A stretch of 34,261 nucleotides of DNA, taken from the NCBI GenBank assembly GCA_947177485.1, contig CAMWUR010000023.1, forward strand, positions 1 through 34,261, written 5' to 3'. The notes beneath the pieces were generated by a model that was given only the letters and a program-made list of their open reading frames with translations, made no database searches and was not told the DNA's origin. The position numbers were made by a program, and so were the translations under genes. The stretch is from an uncultured Helicobacter sp. Its GTDB lineage: Bacteria; Campylobacterota; Campylobacteria; Campylobacterales; Helicobacteraceae. This document shows, piece after piece, positions 1 to 7,036 of the stretch (within the stretch, counting starts at the first letter, position 1; each line of letters starts with the position of its first letter).

Positions 1-31
1 GCTTTGCCTCAACATGACAAATCAAATCTTC

Positions 32-97
32 GGAGGTGCGATTTCAATCGCACATAAACGAGAATCGCATACTAAGTGCGACTCAAGTCGCACCTCC
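32..97. repeat. Two facing copies of a GGAGGTGCGA...TCGCAC palindromic unit
   Basis: The stretch 32-53 folds into a 7-bp hairpin (36-42 with 47-53, 4-base loop). The stretch 76-97 holds a second 7-bp hairpin (76-82 with 87-93, 4-base loop). The two 22-base units are near-identical in opposite orientation, so 32-41 also pairs perfectly with 88-97, which allows an alternative long stem. Two mutually exclusive folds of this sort are typical of REP-like intergenic elements. Confidence 0.7.
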
Positions 98-106
98 AAA
101 TAGGAA

Positions 107-145
107 TGTCATTGCAAGCGTGTGCCCAAAGCAATCCATGACGTT
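107..145 (+). repeat. TGTCATTGC-type intergenic repeat unit, copy A
   Basis: This 39-base unit begins TGTCATTGCAAG and ends CAATCCATGACGTT. A second, reverse-oriented copy lies at 456-494; by hand alignment about 27 of 39 positions match. Units starting TGTCATTGCGAG and containing AGCAATCC are, as I recall, dispersed between genes in several bacteria. No coding role is apparent. Confidence 0.55.
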
Positions 146-250
146 GAGCAACTCGGAATCATTGATTGTTTTGTCTGCTTTGCAGACTCGTAATGATGAA
201 TCTTTGTCATGTTGAGGCAAAGCCGAAACATCTCATTCTTACAACATGAG

Positions 251-301
251 ATTCTTCAGCCTAAAAGGCTTCAGAATGACAAAGCATGAGATTTTTTTTT
301 T
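251..301. repeat. Imperfect hairpin followed by a T10 tract
   Basis: Positions 251-262 pair with 266-277 (ATTCT..AGCCT with AGGCT..AGAAT) apart from a symmetrical 2x2 mismatch, closing a 3-base loop. A run of ten T residues follows at 292-301. It resembles a terminator, but the T-run starts 14 bases after the stem and no gene upstream on this strand is in view. The T10 tract is also long enough to slip. A terminator for a gene left of the window is possible, not shown. Confidence 0.4.
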
Positions 302-327
302 GAGATTCTCAATGTGGTTATTTTCTA

Positions 328-403
328 AGGGGGACAAGGGGCTAGTTGCCATAGCAAACAGATAAGTTTGCGTGTTCAATGATAGCTTCGCCCTTATCCC
401 CCT
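328..403. repeat. 13-bp near-perfect inverted repeat in the ftsW upstream region
   Basis: AGGGGGACAAGGG at 328-340 faces CCCTTATCCCCCT at 391-403; the arms pair at 11 of 13 positions around a 50-base spacer. It belongs to the same non-coding island as the repeats to its left. No reading frame across it looks conserved. Confidence 0.5.
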
Positions 404-455
404 ACAAACCCCTACACGCTTTTTAAGCGAAGCAATCCACGATTCATGCGCACCC

Positions 456-494
456 AACACGTTAGATTGTTTGGAGCAAGCCCTCGCAATGACA
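456..494 (-). repeat. TGTCATTGC-type intergenic repeat unit, copy B (inverted)
   Basis: On the minus strand this reads TGTCATTGCGAG and ends AACGTGTT, matching copy A (107-145) at roughly two thirds of positions in the opposite orientation. Just to the left, 426-442 carries AGCGAAGCAATCCACGA, another fragment of the same family. The pair brackets about 350 bases of non-coding DNA before ftsW. Confidence 0.5.
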
Positions 495-552
495 ATCGTA
501 TTGAAAGCGTGCTATTTTTTATTTCTAAAACTCCTTACAAGCAATTTGTTGC

Positions 553-558
553 TACAAT
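553..558 (+). promoter_or_regulatory. Probable -10 box of ftsW (TACAAT)
   Basis: TACAAT preceded by GC lies 31 bases ahead of the ftsW ATG at 590, with T-rich DNA further upstream and a CAGGAGA ribosome-binding site between. GCTACAAT is the commonest -10 form in this window. Confidence 0.55.
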
Positions 559-589
559 ACCCGTTTCACAACACCACACAGGAGACTTG

Positions 590-1744
590 ATGGTCGATAG
601 AACATTGTTTGTCCTTGCCTCAATCGCCGTCATCATCGGCATTCTGGCGTCCTATTCGCTCTCAAGCTACACGGTGCTTTTTTATGAAACCAATCAATTC
701 CATTTTTTCATACGGCAGCTCATTGCAGGAATCCTCGGAATCACACTCATGTGGCTTATCTCCAAAGGCAATCCCGAACGGATTGTGCAAACGCTCGGAT
801 TCATGCTTTTTTTTGGCTGCATGTTTTTGATGCTCATTATGCACTTCCTGCCCGAAAATCTCGCGAGCAATGCCGGTGGGGCAAAACGTTGGATTCGATT
901 TCCGTTTTTTTCACTCTCACCTGTGGAATTTTTCAAAATCGGCTTTGTCTTTTTTCTTGCTTGGAGCTTCTCACGCAAATACGACACACAAAAAAATATC
1001 AAAGAAGAGCTTCAAATATTCTTGCCCTATGGCATTCTCTTGCTCATTCTCGGCGGGCTCATTGCAATTTTGCAAAACGACTTGGGGCAGATTCTCTTAC
1101 TTGGAATCGTCTTTGTATTCATGCTCCTTTGTGCTGGCGGTAGTTTCAAACTCTTTTTTGCACTCCTACTTGGCACAATTCTAAGCGCGGCAATCCTGAT
1201 TCTAAGCAGCGACCACAGAATCTTGCGCATTAAGCAATGGTGGGCACTCGCACAGAGTTTCATTCTCTCGATTCTGCCCGACAACCTCGCACAAGGATTG
1301 CGAATTGACGATTTGCCCGAGCCCTACCAAATCCAACATTCACTCAATGCCATTCAAAATGGTGGTTTTTTTGGCGAAGGAATCGGCAATGGACTCATCA
1401 AGCTTGGATTCCTAAGCGAAGTACACACCGACATCGTCTTGGCAGGAATCACCGAAGAAGTTGGGATATTTGGCATTGCGCTCTGTGCCGCACTTTTTTT
1501 GGTCATCATCTATCGAATCTTTCGTATCGCAAATCGTAGCGAAACACAGGTGGGCTTTCTCTTTTGCGTGGGGTTTGGAAGCATGCTCGGATTCTCGTTT
1601 TTGCTCAATGCCTATGGAATCTCGGGGCTCACACCCATCAAAGGCATTGCCGTGCCCTTTTATAGCTATGGCGGCAGCTCATTGCTTGCCAATTGCATCG
1701 CAATCGGAATGGTGCTGTGTTTGAGCAAGCAAACAGAGGAATAA
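590..1744 (+). CDS. ftsW: FtsW-type SEDS peptidoglycan glycosyltransferase
   Basis: SEDS-family integral membrane protein of 384 residues that polymerises lipid II into glycan strands; the FtsW branch works at the division septum with a class B penicillin-binding protein. About ten hydrophobic segments are visible. SEDS landmarks are SLSSYTVLFYETN near the N-terminus, a lipid-facing QNDLGQ motif, GGFFGEGIGNG, HTDIVLAGITEEVG and a final PFYSYGGSS. An in-frame extension back to 446 exists, but the ATG at 590 has a good CAGGAGA site and begins exactly at the hydrophobic start of the family, so 590 is chosen. The gene stands alone, convergent with the ATPase gene one base away. FtsW is preferred over its relative RodA on resemblance to remembered Helicobacter FtsW; a RodA assignment is the alternative. 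Confidence 0.85.
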   Translation: MVDRTLFVLASIAVIIGILASYSLSSYTVLFYETNQFHFFIRQLIAGILGITLMWLISKGNPERIVQTLGFMLFFGCMFLMLIMHFLPENLASNAGGAKRWIRFPFFSLSPVEFFKIGFVFFLAWSFSRKYDTQKNIKEELQIFLPYGILLLILGGLIAILQNDLGQILLLGIVFVFMLLCAGGSFKLFFALLLGTILSAAILILSSDHRILRIKQWWALAQSFILSILPDNLAQGLRIDDLPEPYQIQHSLNAIQNGGFFGEGIGNGLIKLGFLSEVHTDIVLAGITEEVGIFGIALCAALFLVIIYRIFRIANRSETQVGFLFCVGFGSMLGFSFLLNAYGISGLTPIKGIAVPFYSYGGSSLLANCIAIGMVLCLSKQTEE

Positions 1745-1745
1745 A

Positions 1746-3413
1746 CTATGGCAAAAGCCGCTTGAGCAAAGCATAGATTCGCTCTAGCTCGTCTTGGACA
1801 TGTTTGTCTCTGTCTTGGATTTGGAGAATCTGCACACGAAACTCTTCGAGCTTTTTATTGATGGTTTGTGAGAAATTATCGATGGATTCTTGTGATTGAT
1901 GAGTCTGTGTTGTTTGGAGTTTGGAGCGAGAATCGACATTTGTATCAGAAGACTCGTTTGTGCGGTGCAAGCTCCGATTCTGCCATTTCGTAAGGAGATT
2001 GTGCTTGTCATACACACGCAAATCTCGTGCAACACCATCTGAATCCACAAAAATTGCAATCGAATCATTTGATTTTTCGACATCATGCACCAAATAGCCA
2101 CCATTTTGCGGCATATCTGTGAAACGTTCAAACACACACAAAAGCTGTTGATGTGCGCACACAACCATGGTCAGCTCGTGTTTGTCAAAGAAAATCGGAT
2201 TTGCTTTGCCAAAACGTGCATTCTGCAAATTGCGATAACAAAATGGCTCGAGTGAGCTGCATGTCGCAATCGAATCATTCCGAAAGCTGATTTGATGCGC
2301 GATATTCACCATCATCTCCTCGACATCATGCTCACCGAGCGTATTTTCGAGCAGGATTCTGTCTTGTACGGACATGAGATATTCAAAACAATTCTCGCGA
2401 CACAACGAAACCTCGGGCAAACAGCGCGGCGCAAGAACGCGATGCGCCTCATCAATAAAAATCGACACAGGCTGAATCTCTTTGAGAAAAATCGTGCGCC
2501 GTGCCAAAAACGCAAAGATTCGCTGGTTGAGCAAACGCGCAATCGATTGCCCGAGTGTGTCGGCATAGATGATGATGATTTTTTGTTGTTCGATGAGCTC
2601 GGGCAAATCAAATCCCTCGCCATTTATGACATTGCATTCAATGCCGTCTTGAATCGTATTGAGTAGACATGACATCACACCATGATTGCCTGTTTCATCA
2701 CCAGAATCTTCCTCTTTGAGTTTCGCATAGCGCGATAGAAAAGCATTAAAACGTTCCGATTCTTCAATCAGGCATAAAAGCGCGTTCTTGTCCTCGTTGC
2801 GCAACTCCTCGACCTCAAGAGTAAGAGACAGATATTGATGCGTAACACGAAATTTTTCCATTAATGCGCGCATCGAGGTAACATTGAGCGTTTCGCCAAT
2901 CCATGCAAATGTTGGATAGATTGGGCGCTCTTTGTCGAGCGGCTCGATATAATCATAATAACTATGGATTTTTTCGAGGATTCCATGTGATTCATACAAG
3001 AAACGTTGCGCAGCATAGAGTGTCTTAAGGAGGCTGCATGCAGAAATGTCCCAATAGTCATATTTTCCGGTAAAAAGCGAGCGATACCATTTTTCGATGT
3101 CTTTGATGGCGATATTAAAGAGAAGATTGAAACGATGTCCCCATATCGGACCAATCTCGACAACATCGCCGAGCCTGCCACATTCATTTGCAAGCTTTTT
3201 AACATGTGCATGGAGATTGCCCTTATAGTCAAAAATCACGACAGAATGCCCTGAATGAAGACGTGATTGGATATTGGGCAAAATATAGCCCGTTGTCTTT
3301 CCGCTCCCTGTTTGTCCAAAGCAAATCGAATTTTTGAAATCGAGCGGCACTAGGATTCCATCATTTCCTTCAAAATTGCCTCCCAAAAAGCCAACAGCCA
3401 CTCCTGACCTCAC
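1746..3413 (-). CDS. Orphan VirD4/HerA-like P-loop ATPase
   Basis: A 555-residue cytosolic ATPase resembling the motor domain of type IV coupling proteins (VirD4/TraG/TrwB) and HerA translocases. Walker A is GQTGSGKTT (residues 33-41); VVIFDYKGN follows, matching the DPKGE region of coupling proteins; Walker B with its glutamate is IFIDEAH near residue 320. No N-terminal membrane anchor is present, unlike VirD4. The last 60 residues are polar with a predicted coiled coil. The start is a GTG whose first bases overlap the sixA stop (GTGA), so it is probably translated by coupling as the last gene of the pal-to-sixA run. No secretion, relaxase or conjugation genes are nearby. The substrate is unknown: DNA pumping is the family expectation, but a housekeeping or defence role is equally open. 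Confidence 0.65.
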   Translation of the reverse strand: MRSGVAVGFLGGNFEGNDGILVPLDFKNSICFGQTGSGKTTGYILPNIQSRLHSGHSVVIFDYKGNLHAHVKKLANECGRLGDVVEIGPIWGHRFNLLFNIAIKDIEKWYRSLFTGKYDYWDISACSLLKTLYAAQRFLYESHGILEKIHSYYDYIEPLDKERPIYPTFAWIGETLNVTSMRALMEKFRVTHQYLSLTLEVEELRNEDKNALLCLIEESERFNAFLSRYAKLKEEDSGDETGNHGVMSCLLNTIQDGIECNVINGEGFDLPELIEQQKIIIIYADTLGQSIARLLNQRIFAFLARRTIFLKEIQPVSIFIDEAHRVLAPRCLPEVSLCRENCFEYLMSVQDRILLENTLGEHDVEEMMVNIAHQISFRNDSIATCSSLEPFCYRNLQNARFGKANPIFFDKHELTMVVCAHQQLLCVFERFTDMPQNGGYLVHDVEKSNDSIAIFVDSDGVARDLRVYDKHNLLTKWQNRSLHRTNESSDTNVDSRSKLQTTQTHQSQESIDNFSQTINKKLEEFRVQILQIQDRDKHVQDELERIYALLKRLLP

Positions 3414-3883
3414 ACAACTTCAATAGACCATTGCTCCTCTTGGAGGCAAAGCGTGAGAAATCCACCCTTCTCCCAGCGCAAGCGGCATTCTCCACATAAA
3501 TGCGCAACAACATGCGACAAATCGTCCTCATGTCCGACAATCACGACAATGACATGCCCTTCGCCCAAGCTTTCTTCGATGAGCTTTAGATAGCCTGCTG
3601 TGCCGCTTTCGGGGTTAATCAGTGCGCTCTGCGATGTGGGGATATTGTCAGGCAAATATTTGAGCATATATTGCGCCGTTGCGACCGAGCGACTCGCTTC
3701 GGAGACAAACACCATATCAATCGCTCGCCTCTTTTGGCGCAGATATTTTGCTATTCTTTTGCCTGCTTGTTTTGCCTGTTTTTTGCCTTTGGGGAGTAGC
3801 GGACGGCTCAAATCCCCTCCGTCCCAGAGATGGCTCTCATACGCCAACGCATGCCGAATGAGTATCAACCGAAAAGAGACCAT
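3410..3883 (-). CDS. sixA: SixA-like histidine phosphatase
   Basis: Short (157 residues) member of the histidine phosphatase superfamily. The catalytic RH dyad is in LILIRHALA near the N-terminus, and the second histidine is in IVGHEDDLSHVV. The length and absence of cap insertions fit SixA, which in E. coli removes phosphate from histidine phosphotransfer domains. Which phosphohistidine is attacked here cannot be read from the sequence. The ATG lies 7 bases after the mtnN stop behind a TGAGGAAAAC site, and the stop overlaps the GTG of the ATPase gene. Confidence 0.8.
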   Translation of the reverse strand: MVSFRLILIRHALAYESHLWDGGDLSRPLLPKGKKQAKQAGKRIAKYLRQKRRAIDMVFVSEASRSVATAQYMLKYLPDNIPTSQSALINPESGTAGYLKLIEESLGEGHVIVVIVGHEDDLSHVVAHLCGECRLRWEKGGFLTLCLQEEQWSIEVV

Positions 3884-3890
3884 GTTTTCC

Positions 3891-4577
3891 TCACATTTGT
3901 TCTAGCATTAGAAAAAGCAAATCGGCACTCTCACGTGCAGATTTTTCAAGGAATGTATCAAAGCTAAAATTTGCATCTGCATCGGCAGCATCGCTAATGG
4001 CACGCAAAATACAAAAGGGCTTGCCCAATGCGGCACAGATTGCAGCAACAGCCGCACCTTCCATTTCGAGCGCAATAGCATTGAACTGCTTTGCAACCCA
4101 ATTCTTGCGTTCAACTGACGCGACAAATTGGTCTCCTGTTGCGATTGTGCCTATCTGAAAGCGGAGATTACGTGATTTTGCGGCATTGATGGCAAGCGCA
4201 TTAAGTTCCGAATCGGCTTCATAGAAAAGAGTCGTCTCGGGGATAAACCCAAACGGATGCCCAAACGCTGTGATGTCAACGTCATGCTGGCAAAGCTTGT
4301 CAGCGATGACCAAATCACCCACCTTGAGACTCTCGGCAATTCCGCCCGCCACACCGCTAAAAATGAGCTTTTGTGCACCAAAACGCAAAAACATCACAGA
4401 CGCCGATAGTGCGGCATTCACCTTGCCAATCTTGCTATACGCAATCACGAGCTCAAGATTTTTATAGCATGCCTCATAATAGCGATTATGTCCAATCTCA
4501 TGCTCTTTTTGTATCTGCACACGCGCAAGAATCGGCGTGATTTCTTCGACCATTGCACCCAAAATTGCTATTTTCAT
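3891..4577 (-). CDS. mtnN: 5'-methylthioadenosine/S-adenosylhomocysteine nucleosidase
   Basis: Hydrolyses adenine from methylthioadenosine and S-adenosylhomocysteine; in Helicobacter and Campylobacter the same enzyme also cleaves 6-amino-6-deoxyfutalosine in the futalosine route to menaquinone. Its 228 residues match the family. Visible active-site positions are Glu12 (GAMVEEI), Glu173 (EMEGAA) and Asp196 (AISDAAD), the same spacing as E. coli Pfs. The ATG overlaps the fabD stop as ATGA, so the two are translationally coupled; a fabD-mtnN pair is also known from H. pylori (my recollection). No menaquinone genes are in the window, so the dual role is inferred from the lineage. Confidence 0.93.
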   Translation of the reverse strand: MKIAILGAMVEEITPILARVQIQKEHEIGHNRYYEACYKNLELVIAYSKIGKVNAALSASVMFLRFGAQKLIFSGVAGGIAESLKVGDLVIADKLCQHDVDITAFGHPFGFIPETTLFYEADSELNALAINAAKSRNLRFQIGTIATGDQFVASVERKNWVAKQFNAIALEMEGAAVAAICAALGKPFCILRAISDAADADANFSFDTFLEKSARESADLLFLMLEQM

Positions 4578-5509
4578 CGTTCTCCTTTGAAACGATTGAG
4601 AGTTTCTTTTAGAGTGGCGCTATCGCTCACATTCAGAGTAGGTTTGGCTGTCAAACGGCTATTAAGCCCTCTAAGCACGTTACCATGACCACATTCAATC
4701 CACACATCAACCTCGTCTTGATATTGTTGTACGCATTGTTTATAGCGCACGGGCGAAACAAGCTGCAAGCCAAGCAATTCAAGCGCCTGTGCAATTGTAT
4801 CATATTTGTTGGTTGTTACATTTGAAACCACACCAAAATGAAATGCCTGTGCCAACGCATTTTTTGCTAATTCTCTAAAAGGCTCGACAATCGGTTCAAG
4901 CAAAGGACAATGGCTCGCCACAGAAATATCCAAAAGCAGCATACGTTTTGCCTTGAGCGTTTCTTTTGCAGCGCTCAAAGACTGCAAATCAGACCGGATT
5001 CCTGCTAAAACAACCTGCCCATCTGTGTTGTAGTTTGCAACCCAAACGCGTTTGCCCTGTTTTTGCTGTTCTTGCACAAAGTTTTCAAGCACAGAATCGG
5101 CAACACCCATCACAACCATCATTCCCGCCGGCTCGGCAGTTTGGGCATTTTGCATGAGCTCGCCCCTTTTGCTAACAAGTTCGAGCGCATTGCGCAAACT
5201 CAAAGCGCCTGCAAGGCAGACTGCACTGATTTCACCAAGCGAATGCCCAAGCGCAAACTGCGGCTTGCACCCGCTCTCATGCTCGAGAATCTGGGCTGCA
5301 ACCACGCTCACAAGCAGAATTGCAGGCTGTGTCCATTGGCTCTGCCCGAGCTTCTCATTTGGTTCAAAAAGCAAGGCGCGCATATCAGTTTGAAGCACAT
5401 CGCTTGCTTCTTCAAAGGCAAGCTTGGCATGGGCAAAATTATCATGCAAATCCTTGCCCATGCCCACTGCCTGACTTCCCTGCCCCGGGCATACAATCGC
5501 GTAACGCAT
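4574..5509 (-). CDS. fabD: Malonyl-CoA:acyl carrier protein transacylase
   Basis: Transfers malonyl from CoA to acyl carrier protein, supplying type II fatty-acid elongation in the cytosol. The 311-residue protein starts MRYAIVCPGQGSQ. It has the nucleophile Ser90 in GHSLGE, the partner His200 in SVASHCP, and a late ECGHGNVLRGL segment normal for FabD. A longer frame reaches 5602, but its extra 31 residues are an Arg/Trp-rich shadow of the slyD tail. The ATG at 5509 is 8 bases after the slyD stop with a weak AGGGC site. It lies between slyD and mtnN in the operon. Confidence 0.95.
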   Translation of the reverse strand: MRYAIVCPGQGSQAVGMGKDLHDNFAHAKLAFEEASDVLQTDMRALLFEPNEKLGQSQWTQPAILLVSVVAAQILEHESGCKPQFALGHSLGEISAVCLAGALSLRNALELVSKRGELMQNAQTAEPAGMMVVMGVADSVLENFVQEQQKQGKRVWVANYNTDGQVVLAGIRSDLQSLSAAKETLKAKRMLLLDISVASHCPLLEPIVEPFRELAKNALAQAFHFGVVSNVTTNKYDTIAQALELLGLQLVSPVRYKQCVQQYQDEVDVWIECGHGNVLRGLNSRLTAKPTLNVSDSATLKETLNRFKGER

Positions 5510-5517
5510 GCGCTGCC

Positions 5518-6063
5518 CTAGTGATGCCCGCCGCAGCAACCGCCGCCACCGCCGCAGCAACCCTCGCCGCCATGCTGATGTCCGCCACCACCACAACCGC
5601 AACCTGTGCTAATGCCATAATCGAGCTCCATTTCGGTCGCATCGCGAATGCCAAGAACGTGGACATGAAAAAGTAGCTCTCTGCCTGCAAGAGGATGATT
5701 ATAGTCGATAATCACCGTCTTATCGTTAAAATCGCGGACAATCACTTGACAATGCTCGCCATTTTCTGCCTGCCCAAAGAGTGTCATGCCCTTTTCAAGT
5801 GTAATGCCCTCAAACTCATCAATCGAAACCTCTTGCACAGCGTCATCAAAACGTTCTCCATAGCCCTTTTCAGGCAGCACAACGATTTTGTGCTCCTCGC
5901 CAACTTTTGCATTCACAAGCGCTTCTTCGAGACCGGGTAACACTTCCCCATTACCCATAATAAACTCGAGCGGTTGTTTGCCAACATTGCTATCGAGCAA
6001 CTCGTCATTACTATTGTCACGTACTTCATATGTGATTGTAAACACTTTTTTGTCTGTTTGCAT
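5518..6063 (-). CDS. slyD: SlyD-type FKBP peptidyl-prolyl isomerase with metal-binding tail
   Basis: Peptidyl-prolyl cis-trans isomerase and chaperone; SlyD also stores nickel and delivers it to NiFe hydrogenase and, in Helicobacter, is linked to urease and hydrogenase maturation. The 181 residues comprise the split FKBP domain (VRDNSND, GNGEVLPGLEEAL, RELLFHVHVLGIRDATEMEL) with its insert-in-flap chaperone domain (about 68-120). The Gly-rich tail from residue 154 has six Cys and four His, including the terminal HH. An AAAGGAAAAC site precedes the ATG. It follows the CpoB-like gene by 10 bases. Confidence 0.93.
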   Translation of the reverse strand: MQTDKKVFTITYEVRDNSNDELLDSNVGKQPLEFIMGNGEVLPGLEEALVNAKVGEEHKIVVLPEKGYGERFDDAVQEVSIDEFEGITLEKGMTLFGQAENGEHCQVIVRDFNDKTVIIDYNHPLAGRELLFHVHVLGIRDATEMELDYGISTGCGCGGGGHQHGGEGCCGGGGGCCGGHH

Positions 6064-6073
6064 TTGTTTTCCT

Positions 6074-7018
6074 TTATTTTAGTTGGGCAAGCTTTTTCTT
6101 GCCCTCTGTTGCTTGTTTGGTTTTCGGATAAGTCTCGATGAGCAGTTCCAAAAATTTTTTTGCATTGGTTTTGTCGCCGATTTTTTCAAAGCAATCAGCC
6201 GCATGCAAAAGCAAAGTGGGGATATAATCAGCTTTATCATATCGTGTTGCGCTGTTTTTATAATGCGCAATGGCATCGGCATAACGTTTTTGCCGATAGG
6301 CAATCTCACCGAGATAAAAAAGGCTTGTTGCGGGCTTGTATTGCTTTGCAAGCGCATGCTCGAGATATTGCCGTGATTGATCGAGTTCGCCTTTGTTAAA
6401 AAACGTAATACCATCACTAAAAACAACACCATTGGCAAGCGAATCAAGTGCCACATTCTTTATTTCATTTTTTGTGGCATTTAAGTCGCTTGCTGGCGCG
6501 GTTATGTTTGTTTCGCTATGCGCAACACGTGTTGTATTCAAATCTCTGTGTTCCTGCACAACCATCTGCGCTCGCTGCTCTACGAACGCTTGTTGCAATG
6601 ATTCAAACTGCGCGTCTAAATCTCTAAACCGCTGTTGGTAACCCTCGTCTGTTTTCTGAATGAGCCCACCGAGCGATTCGATACCCTTTTTGAGAGAATC
6701 AAGGCTTTCATCATACGAACGAAAATGGCTAATGAGTGTCGCATTCATGTCCAAAAATGCCTCTTGGAGCTCCTTTTGCGACACAAAGGGCGAAGCCTGA
6801 TTTTTCGCATAGAGTGTCTGGAGCTTGTTTGCCTGCGAATCAAACAAGCTGCGCATGCCCTCCTGCGTTTCAGCGAGCTGCTGGACAACATTTGCAAGAC
6901 GATAGAGTTCTTTTTGAATTCTATCTTGTTCTTGCTTCTCTGCCCCAAAAACCGAAGGCTCTGCCCACAAAAGGCACAGAGCAAAAGCCACAACAGCACA
7001 AACGACTTTTGCTCTCAT
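6074..7018 (-). CDS. CpoB/YbgF-like periplasmic coiled-coil TPR protein
   Basis: Exported protein (314 residues) with a cleavable signal peptide ending near VFGAEK. A long heptad-like helical region (about 30-135, with repeated glutamine and leucine) follows, then a variable linker and C-terminal TPR repeats with GVVFSDGITFFNKGELDQ and LFYLGEIAYRQKRYADAI. This is the architecture of CpoB/YbgF, which works with Tol-Pal and coordinates outer-membrane constriction with septal peptidoglycan synthesis. The frame opens at TTG 7021, but the next codon (ATG, 7018) has an AAAGGCG site at proper distance. It sits between pal and slyD, 18 bases from pal, which supports the Tol-Pal assignment. Confidence 0.8.
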   Translation of the reverse strand: MRAKVVCAVVAFALCLLWAEPSVFGAEKQEQDRIQKELYRLANVVQQLAETQEGMRSLFDSQANKLQTLYAKNQASPFVSQKELQEAFLDMNATLISHFRSYDESLDSLKKGIESLGGLIQKTDEGYQQRFRDLDAQFESLQQAFVEQRAQMVVQEHRDLNTTRVAHSETNITAPASDLNATKNEIKNVALDSLANGVVFSDGITFFNKGELDQSRQYLEHALAKQYKPATSLFYLGEIAYRQKRYADAIAHYKNSATRYDKADYIPTLLLHAADCFEKIGDKTNAKKFLELLIETYPKTKQATEGKKKLAQLK

Positions 7019-7036
7019 CAATCGCCTTTGGTTGGA

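Larger units (their letters stand above)
1..223. repeat. Repeat island bounded by a 20-bp perfect inverted repeat
   Basis: Positions 1-20 and 204-223 are exact reverse complements (20 of 20), so the segment has the outline of a small inverted-repeat element. It contains further inverted repeats (32-97) and one copy of a TGTCATTGC-type unit (107-145). No open frame inside looks like a protein. The left end coincides with the start of the window, so the true boundary may lie further out. It could be a non-autonomous mobile element or two facing copies of a dispersed intergenic repeat. Confidence 0.7.

Noticed and set aside
32-97. CRISPR-like repeats
   Set aside because: Only two copies, in opposite orientation, with no regular spacers and no cas genes.
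239-460. 73-codon minus-strand open frame across the repeat island
   Set aside because: It runs through inverted repeats, has no ribosome-binding site or recognisable domain, and its HESWIAS-type stretch is what the TGTCATTGC repeat family encodes by chance.
446-589. Upstream extension of the ftsW frame
   Set aside because: The extra 48 codons translate repeat DNA and include the promoter; the ATG at 590 has a proper ribosome-binding site.
5510-5602. N-terminal Arg/Trp-rich extension of FabD
   Set aside because: It is the antiphase reading of the Gly/Cys/His tail of slyD; FabD proteins start at MRYAIVCPGQG.
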